A DNA stretch of 32,591 nt from Elusimicrobia bacterium CG1_02_56_21. GTDB taxonomy: Bacteria > Elusimicrobiota > Elusimicrobia > Elusimicrobiales > UBA9959. Made by a program: the position numbers and the translations under genes. The notes under the pieces were generated by a model. That model was not told where the DNA came from. It made no database searches and worked only from the letters and a program-made list of their open reading frames with translations. This document shows, piece after piece, positions 14,318 through 21,808 of the stretch. Location: the NCBI GenBank assembly GCA_001871115.1, contig MNUR01000117.1, positions 1 to 32,591 of the forward strand, written 5' to 3'. Position 1 is the stretch's first letter, and the number at the start of each line of letters is the position of its first letter.

Positions 14318-15129
14318 CAGGCGCTCCTTCCGAGCGCCGCGTCCAGGGCGGCCGCGATAGCCGAGGAAGGGCCAGCCGCGGGGTTTTCAAGAGCGTAAAT
14401 TTTACCGGAATCCCCGGCGTCCACCACCGCCGGGTCGAACGGCACGCTGCCCAGGAACGGAACCCCCATTTCGGCGGCGGCCTGCGCCCCGCCGCCGGTT
14501 TTAAACAGGCTTATTTTTCCGGCGCAATGCGGGCAATTAAAAACGGTCATATTCTCAAGTATCCCCAGCACCGGAATTCCTACCTGCTTCAGGAAATTTA
14601 CCGCCTTGCGGGAATCGAGCAGCGCCACGGCCTGCCCGGTAGTCACGACTACCGCCCCCGTCATCTCAGGGATCAGCTGGCAGATAGTCAGCGGCTCATC
14701 GCCTGTGCCCGGGGGGGCGTCTATAACAAGGGTGTCCAGGTCTCCCCAGTTCACGTCCGCCAGAAATTGTTTAAGGACCGTCAGCTTCAGCGGGCCCCTC
14801 CAGATGACGGGGGCGTAACCCTCTTTCATTATGGAGCCCATCGAGATCATCTTCAGGTTGGGCGCCGCTTCAAGGGGGTCTATGGATTTTCCGTCCGTCC
14901 CGTGGGGTTTGCCTTCCTGTCCGGTCATTCGGGCGACGGAAGGCCCGTGAATGTCTATATCCAGGAGACCGGTTTTAAGCCCGCGGGCGGCCAGCAGGGC
15001 GGCGAAATTGACGGCTATGGTGCTTTTTCCTACCCCGCCCTTATTGCTCATAATAAGGATCTTGCGCCTGATCCGGGCCATTTTCTCTTTTATCAGGGAA
15101 GCGCGGTGATCTATATGGACATTGTGCAT
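14317..15129 (-). CDS. apbC: Mrp/ApbC (NBP35-type) iron-sulfur carrier ATPase
   Basis: Mrp proteins are P-loop ATPases that bind and transfer Fe-S clusters to target enzymes. The 270-residue protein has the deviant Walker A motif KGGVGKST (residues 30-37), a switch/Walker B region (DTLVIDAPPGTGDEPLT, about 132-148) and the C-terminal CPHC motif (Cys199, Cys202) that holds a bridging 4Fe-4S cluster in the dimer. The N-terminal DUF59 domain of longer Mrp proteins is absent. The ATG follows GGAG at a good distance. The many Fe-S enzymes encoded nearby (hydro-lyase, tungsten oxidoreductase, 2-oxoacid oxidoreductase) are plausible clients, though that link is inferred. It is the first gene of its minus-strand unit, divergent from the CoA-transferase operon. 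Confidence 0.93.
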   Translation of the reverse strand: MHNVHIDHRASLIKEKMARIRRKILIMSNKGGVGKSTIAVNFAALLAARGLKTGLLDIDIHGPSVARMTGQEGKPHGTDGKSIDPLEAAPNLKMISMGSIMKEGYAPVIWRGPLKLTVLKQFLADVNWGDLDTLVIDAPPGTGDEPLTICQLIPEMTGAVVVTTGQAVALLDSRKAVNFLKQVGIPVLGILENMTVFNCPHCAGKISLFKTGGGAQAAAEMGVPFLGSVPFDPAVVDAGDSGKIYALENPAAGPSSAIAAALDAALGRSA

Positions 15130-15255
15130 TTATTCTCCAGTTCTGCCGGCGGACTTACTCTGCCGGCAATTCGGCGCAGGCCTTGCCCCGCACATGATTT
15201 TCCTGGCGGTTTCAAAGCGGTTCCTCACCTCTCTTTAATGATATAAAAATTTTGT

Positions 15256-15292
15256 TATAATTGGGTGTGGGAATTTTGCAGGCGGAGGCACG
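15256..15292 (+). promoter_or_regulatory. Promoter -10 and leader of the CoA-transferase operon
   Basis: A consensus TATAAT (15256-15261) is preceded 16 bases upstream by a weak -35 (TTTAAT). In contrast to other first genes in this window there is a leader of about 25 bases with a clear Shine-Dalgarno (GGCGGAGG) before the ATG at 15293. The opposite strand serves the Mrp gene. Confidence 0.5.
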
Positions 15293-15964
15293 ATGAAACC
15301 AGTCAAGACTCCTCAACAGGCGGCAGAAAACATAAAAGACGGGGCATCTGTAATGATCGGGGGATTTATTTCCTGCGGCCGCCCCTCTGAAGTCCTCGAA
15401 GCCCTCTTCGAAAAGGGCGTAAAAGACCTTACCATTATATCCAACGACACCTCAAAAGAGGAAACCGGCATCATAAAGCTGGTCCTGGCGGGCAGAGTAT
15501 CAAAATTTATAGGTTCGTATATCGGCATGAACCGGATAATGGGCGAAAAGATGAAGTCCGGCGAGGTAAAGGTGGAGCTTGTGCCGCAGGGGACCTTCGT
15601 TGAAAGGGTCAGGGCCGCCGGGGCGGGCCTCGGCGGCGTCCTCACCCCGACCGGGCTCGGCACGGCGATAGCTGAGGGGAAAGAAGTGATGACCATAGAA
15701 GGAAAGAAGTACCTGCTGGAAAAACCCCTCAGGGCGGACTTTGCGATCGTCAGGGCGAACAAGGCCGACAAGTACGGCAACGCCTTCGCGGCCGGCTCGT
15801 CCAAGAATTTCAATGTGGCAATGGCGATGGCGGCAGACACCGTTATCCTTGAGACGGAGGAGATAGTGGAACCCGGGCAGCTGGATCCGGAGAAAGTGAC
15901 CTTCCCCTGCGTTTTCATCGACACGCTGGTTCCGGTCGCCAAGGCCGTTATGGGGAGGAACTAA
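15293..15964 (+). CDS. Class I CoA-transferase, alpha subunit (AtoD/ScoA family)
   Basis: This 223-residue subunit pairs with the next gene to move CoA between carboxylic acids, for example succinyl-CoA or acetyl-CoA with a 3-oxoacid or short-chain acid. Family landmarks are MIGGFISCGRPSEVLEAL near residue 20, LTIISNDTS, ELVPQGTFVERVRAAGAGLGG and the C-terminal half with LRADFAIVRANKADKYGN. The length is that of a separate alpha subunit. It is first in an operon containing a second, class III CoA-transferase, so the organism evidently needs two CoA swaps in one pathway. One base separates it from the beta subunit. The acid specificity cannot be read from sequence. Confidence 0.93.
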   Translation: MKPVKTPQQAAENIKDGASVMIGGFISCGRPSEVLEALFEKGVKDLTIISNDTSKEETGIIKLVLAGRVSKFIGSYIGMNRIMGEKMKSGEVKVELVPQGTFVERVRAAGAGLGGVLTPTGLGTAIAEGKEVMTIEGKKYLLEKPLRADFAIVRANKADKYGNAFAAGSSKNFNVAMAMAADTVILETEEIVEPGQLDPEKVTFPCVFIDTLVPVAKAVMGRN

Positions 15965-15965
15965 A

Positions 15966-16619
15966 ATGGATGATCATATGAGGCTGCGGATAGCCAAAAG
16001 AATAGCGAAAGAACTGCCCGAGAACTCTATAGTCAACCTCGGCATCGGTATCCCCACGCTGGTCACTGATTTTATCCCGGAAGGCAAAGGGATACTTCTG
16101 CATTCCGAAAACGGGTTTATAGGGCTCGGAGCGGCGCCCGCGGCCGGCGAAGAGGATCCGAACCTGGTGAACGCGGGGGGACAGGCGGCCACGCTGGTCC
16201 CCGGCGGCTGCTGTTTTGACTCTTCCATGTCCTTCGCTATCATACGCGGAGGGCACCTGGACTATACGGTACTCGGCGCCCTTGAAGTGGACGAGGAAGG
16301 GAACCTGGCCAACTACACCATCCCGGGCAAATTCGTTCCCGGTATAGGCGGCGCGATGGACCTTTCGGTAGGCGCGAAGAACGTGGTTATCGCCATGGAG
16401 CATGTCAGCAAACACGGCGAGCCTAAAATAGTTAAAAAATGCTCCCTGCCGCTGACCGCGCCGCGGCAAGTGAACCTTATCGTCACCGAAATGGCCTTTA
16501 TCCGGGTAACTCCCGAAGGCCTGGTGCTTGAGGAGATAGCGGAGGACACAACGGTCGAGGAAGTGGTCAAAAAGACCGGTGCCGAACTTATAATCCCTGA
16601 AAAACTCGGCCGGTTTTGA
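15966..16619 (+). CDS. Class I CoA-transferase, beta subunit (AtoA/ScoB family)
   Basis: The 217-residue beta subunit carries the catalytic Glu48 in HSENGFIGLG; this glutamate forms the enzyme-CoA thioester in the family. Further landmarks are LGIGIPTLVTDFIPEG, the oxyanion GGCC loop (LVPGGCCFDSS) and IPGKFVPGIGGAMDL. It starts one base after the alpha subunit stop. AtoDA enzymes activate acetoacetate or short-chain acids and ScoAB enzymes use succinyl-CoA; the sequence alone does not separate the two. In this operon it could load or unload the CoA thioester used by the HMG-CoA-lyase-like enzyme downstream, or release a product acid while recovering acetyl-CoA. Confidence 0.93.
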   Translation: MDDHMRLRIAKRIAKELPENSIVNLGIGIPTLVTDFIPEGKGILLHSENGFIGLGAAPAAGEEDPNLVNAGGQAATLVPGGCCFDSSMSFAIIRGGHLDYTVLGALEVDEEGNLANYTIPGKFVPGIGGAMDLSVGAKNVVIAMEHVSKHGEPKIVKKCSLPLTAPRQVNLIVTEMAFIRVTPEGLVLEEIAEDTTVEEVVKKTGAELIIPEKLGRF

Positions 16620-16668
16620 AGGCTGTAGGCATGTGAGAACATAGCCGTATTCTACGGAGGATTCCAAT

Positions 16669-17805
16669 ATGGGAAACAAATACAAGATAGCGTGGCTGCC
16701 GGGAGACGGCGTAGGCGTAGAAGTAATGGAAGCCGCTAAAATAGTTCTGGACCGCGTCGCGCTCGACGCGGAATATATCCACGGCGACATCGGCTGGGAA
16801 TTCTGGTGCAAAGAAGGCGATTCTTTCCCGGCCCGCACCATCGACCTGCTTAAGAACGTGAACGCGGCGATGTTCGGCGCCATCACATCAAAGCCGGTAA
16901 AGACCGCGGAAAAAGAACTGGTCCCGGAACTGCAGGGCAAAGGGATGGTTTACCGCTCGCCCATCGTGCGGATGCGCCAGATGTTCGGCCTCTACACCTG
17001 CCTGCGCCCCTGCAAGGCCTACCCTAACAATCCCCTTAACTATAAAGAGGGCATAGACATAGTAGTGTTCCGCGAGAACACCGAAGACCTTTACTCCGGC
17101 GTAGAATTTAACACGGTGCCGGAGAAACTGCGCGACACCCTCGCCGAACTCTCGCCCGCCTTCAAAGCCTTCAAGGACCTGAAAAGCGACGAATACGCCA
17201 TCTCCTGCAAAATAAACACCAGGAAGGGCTCTGAGCGCATCGTGCGCGCCGCCTTCGAGTTCGCCCGCAAGTTCAACCGGAAGAAAGTCACGGTAGTGCA
17301 CAAAGCCAACGTAGTGCGCGCCACCGACGGCCTGTTCTTCGAAACGGCCAAGGCCGTAGCGAAGGACTATCCTGAGATCAAGATGGACGACGCGAACATA
17401 GACGCGATGACGATGTGGCTCCTGAAGAACCCGTTCAATTACGACGTGCTGGTGGCGCCCAACCTTTACGGCGACATCATCTCCGACCTGAGCGCGCAGA
17501 TGGTGGGCGGCCTGGGCTTCGGCTGCTCCGCCAATATCGGCGCTAAGCTAGGGGTGTTCGAGCCTTCACACGGCTCCGCGCCCAAGTACACGGGCCAGTA
17601 CAAGGTAAACCCTATCGCCACCATCCTGGCCGCTAAGATGATGCTGGACTGGCTGGGCGAAACAGCCAAGGGTAAAATTATCGAGGACGCCGTAGCCGAG
17701 GTGATAGCCGGGGGCAAAGTGCGCACTTACGATATGGGGGGAAGCGACACGACCATCCAGATGGCGCAGGCTATAGCCGGCAAATGCGCGGTACCGGCAA
17801 AATGA
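16669..17805 (+). CDS. Isocitrate/isopropylmalate dehydrogenase family enzyme
   Basis: The 378-residue beta-decarboxylating dehydrogenase oxidises a 2-hydroxy-3-carboxy acid to a 2-oxoacid and CO2. It shows the family signature NLYGDIISDLSAQMVGGLG (about 265-283), metal-binding Asp residues there, the substrate Arg triad in the YRSPIVRMRQ and LRP region (95-113) and the FRENTEDLYSGVEF loop (134-147). The coenzyme loop reads HGSAPKYTGQ (301-310). Lys-Tyr at 306-307 matches the NADP-binding pair of E. coli isocitrate dehydrogenase rather than the Asp-Ile of NAD-type enzymes, so NADP use is likely. The RSP motif is closer to isocitrate than to isopropylmalate enzymes. A GGAGG site precedes the ATG. 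Alternatives are homoisocitrate or methylmalate dehydrogenase. Confidence 0.88.
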   Translation: MGNKYKIAWLPGDGVGVEVMEAAKIVLDRVALDAEYIHGDIGWEFWCKEGDSFPARTIDLLKNVNAAMFGAITSKPVKTAEKELVPELQGKGMVYRSPIVRMRQMFGLYTCLRPCKAYPNNPLNYKEGIDIVVFRENTEDLYSGVEFNTVPEKLRDTLAELSPAFKAFKDLKSDEYAISCKINTRKGSERIVRAAFEFARKFNRKKVTVVHKANVVRATDGLFFETAKAVAKDYPEIKMDDANIDAMTMWLLKNPFNYDVLVAPNLYGDIISDLSAQMVGGLGFGCSANIGAKLGVFEPSHGSAPKYTGQYKVNPIATILAAKMMLDWLGETAKGKIIEDAVAEVIAGGKVRTYDMGGSDTTIQMAQAIAGKCAVPAK

Positions 17806-18737
17806 CGACGGGCCCGGTTCCGCCCCCGAAAAGCATCCTGCTGCACGAAGTAGGCCTGCGGGACGGCCTTCAGATGGAAAGCCGGGTAGTACCGTTTGAA
17901 AAGAAAGCGGCCTGGCTCTCCTCCCTGCTGGACTCCGGAATGGACATTATCCAGGTGGGCTCGTTCGTCCACCCGGTCAAGGTTCCGCAGATGGCGGATA
18001 CCGACGAACTGTTCCGGAGGTTCACCGCGGAGAAGAAGTCCAAAACTTTACTGTCGGGGCTGGTACTTAACGAAAAAGGCCTCGAGCGCGGGCTGGCCTG
18101 CGGGGTGGAGATGTTCTGCATGGGCGCCTCTGCCAGCGAGACCCACAGCCGCAAGAATACCGGCATGGGAACCGACGAAGCCCTCACCCGAATTATCGCC
18201 GCGGCCAAAGCGGCCCTTGCGGCGGGGAAGAAAGTGCAGGTCTCGGTCCAGTCAGCTTTCGGCTGCGGCTTCGAGGGCCCGGTCCAGGAAGAGCGCGTGC
18301 TTAAAATGGTCCGCGCCTACCTGGAAGCGGGGCTTGTAAATATCAGCCTGGCCGACACGGCCGGCCACGCGAGCCCGGCACAGGTGGAGCGCTTATTCAG
18401 CGCCGTATTTGCGCTGAATGCCGGCGCCGATTGCGCCTGCCACTTTCACAATACCTACGGCCTCGGGATGGCCAATATGTTCGCGGCCATGCGGGCGGGG
18501 GTAAACTCTTTCGAGACTTCCTTCGCCGGCCTGGGAGGCTGCCCTTTCACCAGGGTCGCCGCCGGCAACGTGGCCTCCGAGGATTTTGTCCACGCGCTCC
18601 AGCTTGACGGCCGGCGCAAAGATATCAGTCTTGACCGCCTGCTCGAAGTGGCCAGGGACGCGGCCGCGCTTTTCGGGCGCGATATGCAGGGTTTCGTTTA
18701 CAAAACCGGACCTGTCCGGGCCAAGAGCGCGGTTTAA
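17802..18737 (+). CDS. HMG-CoA lyase family enzyme
   Basis: The 311-residue TIM-barrel protein has all active-site elements of 3-hydroxy-3-methylglutaryl-CoA lyase: EVGLRDGLQ (Arg20, Asp21), metal-binding HFHNTYG (His214, His216) and the catalytic Cys247 in GLGGCPF. The enzyme splits a tertiary 3-hydroxyacyl-CoA into acetyl-CoA and an oxoacid. In leucine breakdown the product is acetoacetate, but the chemistry is the same for citramalyl-CoA or a similar ester. It lacks the features of the synthases (IPMS, citramalate synthase), which use HxH without this Cys loop. The ATG overlaps the dehydrogenase stop as ATGA. No methylcrotonyl-CoA carboxylase or acyl-CoA dehydrogenase is nearby, which argues against a plain leucine pathway. 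Confidence 0.9.
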   Translation: MTTGPVPPPKSILLHEVGLRDGLQMESRVVPFEKKAAWLSSLLDSGMDIIQVGSFVHPVKVPQMADTDELFRRFTAEKKSKTLLSGLVLNEKGLERGLACGVEMFCMGASASETHSRKNTGMGTDEALTRIIAAAKAALAAGKKVQVSVQSAFGCGFEGPVQEERVLKMVRAYLEAGLVNISLADTAGHASPAQVERLFSAVFALNAGADCACHFHNTYGLGMANMFAAMRAGVNSFETSFAGLGGCPFTRVAAGNVASEDFVHALQLDGRRKDISLDRLLEVARDAAALFGRDMQGFVYKTGPVRAKSAV

Positions 18738-18750
18738 AAAAGGAGCGGCT

Positions 18751-19950
18751 ATGAGCAAACAGATCCTTTCGGGCGTGAGGGTACTCGACCTTACAAATGT
18801 ACTTGCCGGCCCCTTCTCAACGCTCCACCTCGCCCTGCTCGGTGCTGAAGTTATTAAGGTGGAAAACCCCAGGGACGGAGACCTGGCCCGCAAACTGGGG
18901 GTACTCCCGGCCCTGAACGACCAGCTGATGGGAACCAGTTTTCTCGCCCAGAACTCCAATAAAAAATCGGTAACGCTCAACACAAAAACTCCGGAAGGCA
19001 AAGAAATATTCAAAAAATTGGTGAAGACCGCCGACGTGCTGGTGGAGAACTTCCGCCCCGAAGTAATGGAGCGCCTCGGGCTCGGCTACAAGACCCTTTC
19101 AGAGCTCAATCCCCGCCTGGTCTATTGCGCTATCTCCGGCTTCGGTCAGACCGGGCCTGACGCTTTCAAGCCGGCCTATGACCAGATCATACAAGGCTTA
19201 AGCGGGGTAATGGCGATCAACGGCGACGAGCGCCTCAACCCGCTGCGCGCCGGCTTCCCGGTCTGCGACACCGTGGGCGGCCTTAACGCGGCTTTCGCAA
19301 TAATGTCGGCCCTCTACCACCGCGAGCGCAGCGGCAAAGGCCAGTTTATAGATATCGCCATGCTGGATTCCATAATGCCGCTGATGGGCTGGGTGGCGGC
19401 GAACCTGCTGATAGCAGGCCAGCCTCCGCAGCTGATGGGCAACGATAATTTCACCGCCGCGCCCTCCGGGACTTTCCGCACCTCTGACGGCTATATCAAT
19501 ATCGCGGCCAATAAGCAGGAGCAGTGGGAGTCGCTCTGCGACGTTCTGGGCGTGCAGGGCCTCAAGCGGGACCCGCGCTTTGAAAAGCGGGACATTCGCA
19601 AGAAAAACCGGAAATTGCTCACCCCGCTGCTCGAGGAAAAGCTCGCGCAGCGCACGACCGCAGAACTGGTTGAAGTTCTCAACGCCAAAGACGTCCCCAG
19701 CGGCGCCATACTCAGCCTGGCCGAAGCGCTCGGCCAGCCCCAGGTAAAGCACAGAGGGGTGCTGAAGGAAGTGCAGGAACCGGGGATAGGCCCCCTTAAA
19801 TTATTCGGCCTCTCGGCCCGGTTTTCAGAGACCCCGGGCGAACTTAACGCCCCGCCCCCGCGCCTTTCAGCCCACACGGCTGAAGTCCTGGCGGGCCTCG
19901 GAATGAACGAAGATGAAATCGCGGCGCTGAAAGAAAAAAAAGTCATTTAG
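18751..19950 (+). CDS. Class III CoA-transferase (CaiB/BaiF family)
   Basis: The 399-residue enzyme belongs to the formyl-CoA transferase family, which moves CoA between acids through an aspartyl-CoA anhydride. The opening VRVLDLTNVLAGPF, GAEVIKVENP (31-40) and the catalytic Asp144 in PAYDQIIQGLSG are diagnostic, and the length is standard. Members act on carnitine, oxalate, succinate/malate, mesaconate, itaconate or 2-hydroxyacids. AGGAG lies 5 bases before the ATG at 18751, which is preferred over an in-frame start well inside the preceding gene. Lying between an HMG-CoA-lyase-like gene and LeuCD-type genes, it is a good candidate to make the CoA ester of the tertiary hydroxyacid that the lyase cleaves and the hydro-lyase isomerises. 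Confidence 0.92.
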   Translation: MSKQILSGVRVLDLTNVLAGPFSTLHLALLGAEVIKVENPRDGDLARKLGVLPALNDQLMGTSFLAQNSNKKSVTLNTKTPEGKEIFKKLVKTADVLVENFRPEVMERLGLGYKTLSELNPRLVYCAISGFGQTGPDAFKPAYDQIIQGLSGVMAINGDERLNPLRAGFPVCDTVGGLNAAFAIMSALYHRERSGKGQFIDIAMLDSIMPLMGWVAANLLIAGQPPQLMGNDNFTAAPSGTFRTSDGYINIAANKQEQWESLCDVLGVQGLKRDPRFEKRDIRKKNRKLLTPLLEEKLAQRTTAELVEVLNAKDVPSGAILSLAEALGQPQVKHRGVLKEVQEPGIGPLKLFGLSARFSETPGELNAPPPRLSAHTAEVLAGLGMNEDEIAALKEKKVI

Positions 19951-19970
19951 AACATAAGGAGAAAAGAACA

Positions 19971-21260
19971 ATGGCAATGACCTACGTACAGAAACTGCTT
20001 GCAAAAGCCACCGCCCGGGCGCAAACGGCTGTCGGCGAAGTGCTTGAGCCCCAAGTGAACCTGGCGATGTCGCACGAGAACGGCGCGCTGGTGATAAGCC
20101 AATTTGAAGAGATCTACAAAGGCACGGGCCGGGAAGCCAAGGTCTGGAACCCGGACAATATCGCCATAATCTTCGACCACCGCGTACCCGCGGAATCCTC
20201 CAAGACAGCCTGCAACCAGGGTAAAATACGCGGTTTCGTGGCAAAGCAGGGCATACGCAAGTTCCACGACGTAAGAGGAGACGTCGGCGGGATCTGTCAC
20301 CAGATACTGCCTGAGAACGGCTACGTACGGCCGGGCAGCGTAGTAGTAGGCACCGATTCGCATACCACCACGCACGGAGCCCTCGGCGCTTTCGCGTTCG
20401 GCGTAGGCGCCACCGAGATGGCGTCCGTCTGGGCCCTGGGCCGGTTACTTAACATTGAAGTTCCCGCCGCCATCAAAGTGGTGGTTAACGGCAAACTGCC
20501 GGATTACGTGTACGCCAAAGACCTGATACTCCATATAATCGGCCGCCTGAGCGCGCAGGGAGCCAACTACAAGGTCCTTGAGTTCCACGGCGGGACCATC
20601 CGGACTATGCCTACTTCGGGCCGCCTGACGCTCTGCAATATGAGCGTAGAAGCCGGCGCCACTGCGGGCATGGTCCCGCCCGACGAAGAGACGCTGCGCT
20701 ACCTCCGGGAGGAAGCCGGGGTCACTGATAAAATAGAAACCTTCGGCCCGGACGCGGACGCCGTCTACGCGCAGGTGCTTGAGATAGACGCCTCAAAGCT
20801 CACCCCGCAGATAGCCTGCCCCCATACCGTGGACAACGTCAAGCCCATAAGCGAAGTTAAGGGCACAAAGCTCAACCAGATCGTGATCGGCTCCTGCACC
20901 AACGGCCGCCTGGACGACCTGGAGGCGGCCGCCAAAATACTGAAAGGCCGCCGCGTTATAGACGGAACCCGGATGCTGGTCTTCCCAGCTTCCTGGCGCA
21001 TTTACCATAAGGCCATGGACCTGGGCTACATACAGGACATTTCGCGCGCGGGGGCGGTAGTCTGCAACCCCGGTTGCGGGCCTTGCCTGGGCATACACCA
21101 GGGCGCACTGGGCGACAATGAAGTCGCACTCGCTACCACTAACAGGAACTTCAAAGGACGCATGGGAAACCCGAAAGCCGAGGTTTACCTTTGCTCCCCG
21201 GCCGTCGCTGCGGCCAGCGCCCTAACCGGCGTAATAACCGATCCCACGGAGGCAAAATGA
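19971..21260 (+). CDS. Aconitase-superfamily hydro-lyase, LeuC-type large subunit
   Basis: The 429-residue large subunit binds the 4Fe-4S cluster of a two-subunit hydro-lyase that moves a hydroxyl group between neighbouring carbons through an alkene intermediate. Cluster ligands are Cys309 (GSCTNGR), Cys369 and Cys372 (CNPGCGPC). Other landmarks are GTDSHTTTHGALGAFAFGVG and DHRVPAESSK. The compact length is that of the archaeal/anaerobe LeuC type, which includes 3-isopropylmalate, homoaconitate, citramalate/methylmalate and 2,3-dimethylmalate enzymes. AAGGAG precedes the ATG. It is coupled to the small subunit by an ATGA overlap. The true substrate is open: no isopropylmalate synthase is present here, and the small-subunit specificity loop is unusual. 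Confidence 0.92.
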   Translation: MAMTYVQKLLAKATARAQTAVGEVLEPQVNLAMSHENGALVISQFEEIYKGTGREAKVWNPDNIAIIFDHRVPAESSKTACNQGKIRGFVAKQGIRKFHDVRGDVGGICHQILPENGYVRPGSVVVGTDSHTTTHGALGAFAFGVGATEMASVWALGRLLNIEVPAAIKVVVNGKLPDYVYAKDLILHIIGRLSAQGANYKVLEFHGGTIRTMPTSGRLTLCNMSVEAGATAGMVPPDEETLRYLREEAGVTDKIETFGPDADAVYAQVLEIDASKLTPQIACPHTVDNVKPISEVKGTKLNQIVIGSCTNGRLDDLEAAAKILKGRRVIDGTRMLVFPASWRIYHKAMDLGYIQDISRAGAVVCNPGCGPCLGIHQGALGDNEVALATTNRNFKGRMGNPKAEVYLCSPAVAAASALTGVITDPTEAK

Positions 21261-21754
21261 AAACCATAAAAGTAATGTTAAAAGTGGCCGACGACGTTTC
21301 AACGGACATCATTTATCCGGGCCGCTTTATGGCCACTGTCCTTCCTGCCGAAACCCCGCAGTTCGCTTTTGCGGACAATGCGGACTTCAACCGCAGGCTT
21401 AAGGCGGGAGAAATACCTTCGGGCAGCGCGCTTGTGGCCGGGAAGAACTTCGGCTGCGGTTCCTCCAGGGAACAGGCGGTCTCAACCCTTAAGGGCTATG
21501 ACCTGGCGGTAATTGCGCGCGATATCTCCCGCATCTTTCTCCAGAGCGCTATTAACCTGGGCCTGAATATCATCATCTGCCCGGAGATAGAAGCGGCGGA
21601 AGGCGACGAGCTGGAAATAACCGGCGGCAAAGTCCACAACCGCACTTCAGGCAAATCATTCGATACCAACCCGCTCCCGAAAGCCCGCCAGGCTATCATC
21701 GACGCGGGTGGACTGATCCCCTATACGCGGAAGCTGATCATGTCCGGCAAGTGA
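21257..21754 (+). CDS. Aconitase-superfamily hydro-lyase, LeuD-type small subunit
   Basis: The 165-residue small subunit supplies the swivelling domain. It has the conserved GKNFGCGSSREQA loop (63-75), where the Ser-Arg pair binds substrate carboxylate, and a C-terminal GGLIPYTRK. The specificity loop after DDVSTDIIYPGR reads FMAT, where related isopropylmalate and homoaconitate enzymes have a Tyr-Leu-Arg-x motif. Loss of that Arg suggests a different substrate. GGAGG precedes the ATG, which overlaps the large-subunit stop. A longer in-frame start inside the large subunit gene is rejected because family members start as chosen. The tungsten oxidoreductase gene follows after 54 bases. Confidence 0.9.
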   Translation: MKTIKVMLKVADDVSTDIIYPGRFMATVLPAETPQFAFADNADFNRRLKAGEIPSGSALVAGKNFGCGSSREQAVSTLKGYDLAVIARDISRIFLQSAINLGLNIIICPEIEAAEGDELEITGGKVHNRTSGKSFDTNPLPKARQAIIDAGGLIPYTRKLIMSGK

Positions 21755-21808
21755 CGCACCCGGAGCGGCAACGCAATTTAAAATAACCTACGACTTAAGG
21801 AGAACACA

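Noticed and set aside
15948..16940. 330-codon minus-strand frame across the CoA-transferase beta and dehydrogenase genes
   Set aside because: Spans two well supported genes and their spacer, has no Shine-Dalgarno and no recognisable protein features.
17802..18737. Assigning the enzyme as citramalate or isopropylmalate synthase
   Set aside because: Catalytic Cys in GLGGCPF and overall length fit the HMG-CoA lyase branch; the synthases lack this loop and usually carry a C-terminal regulatory domain.
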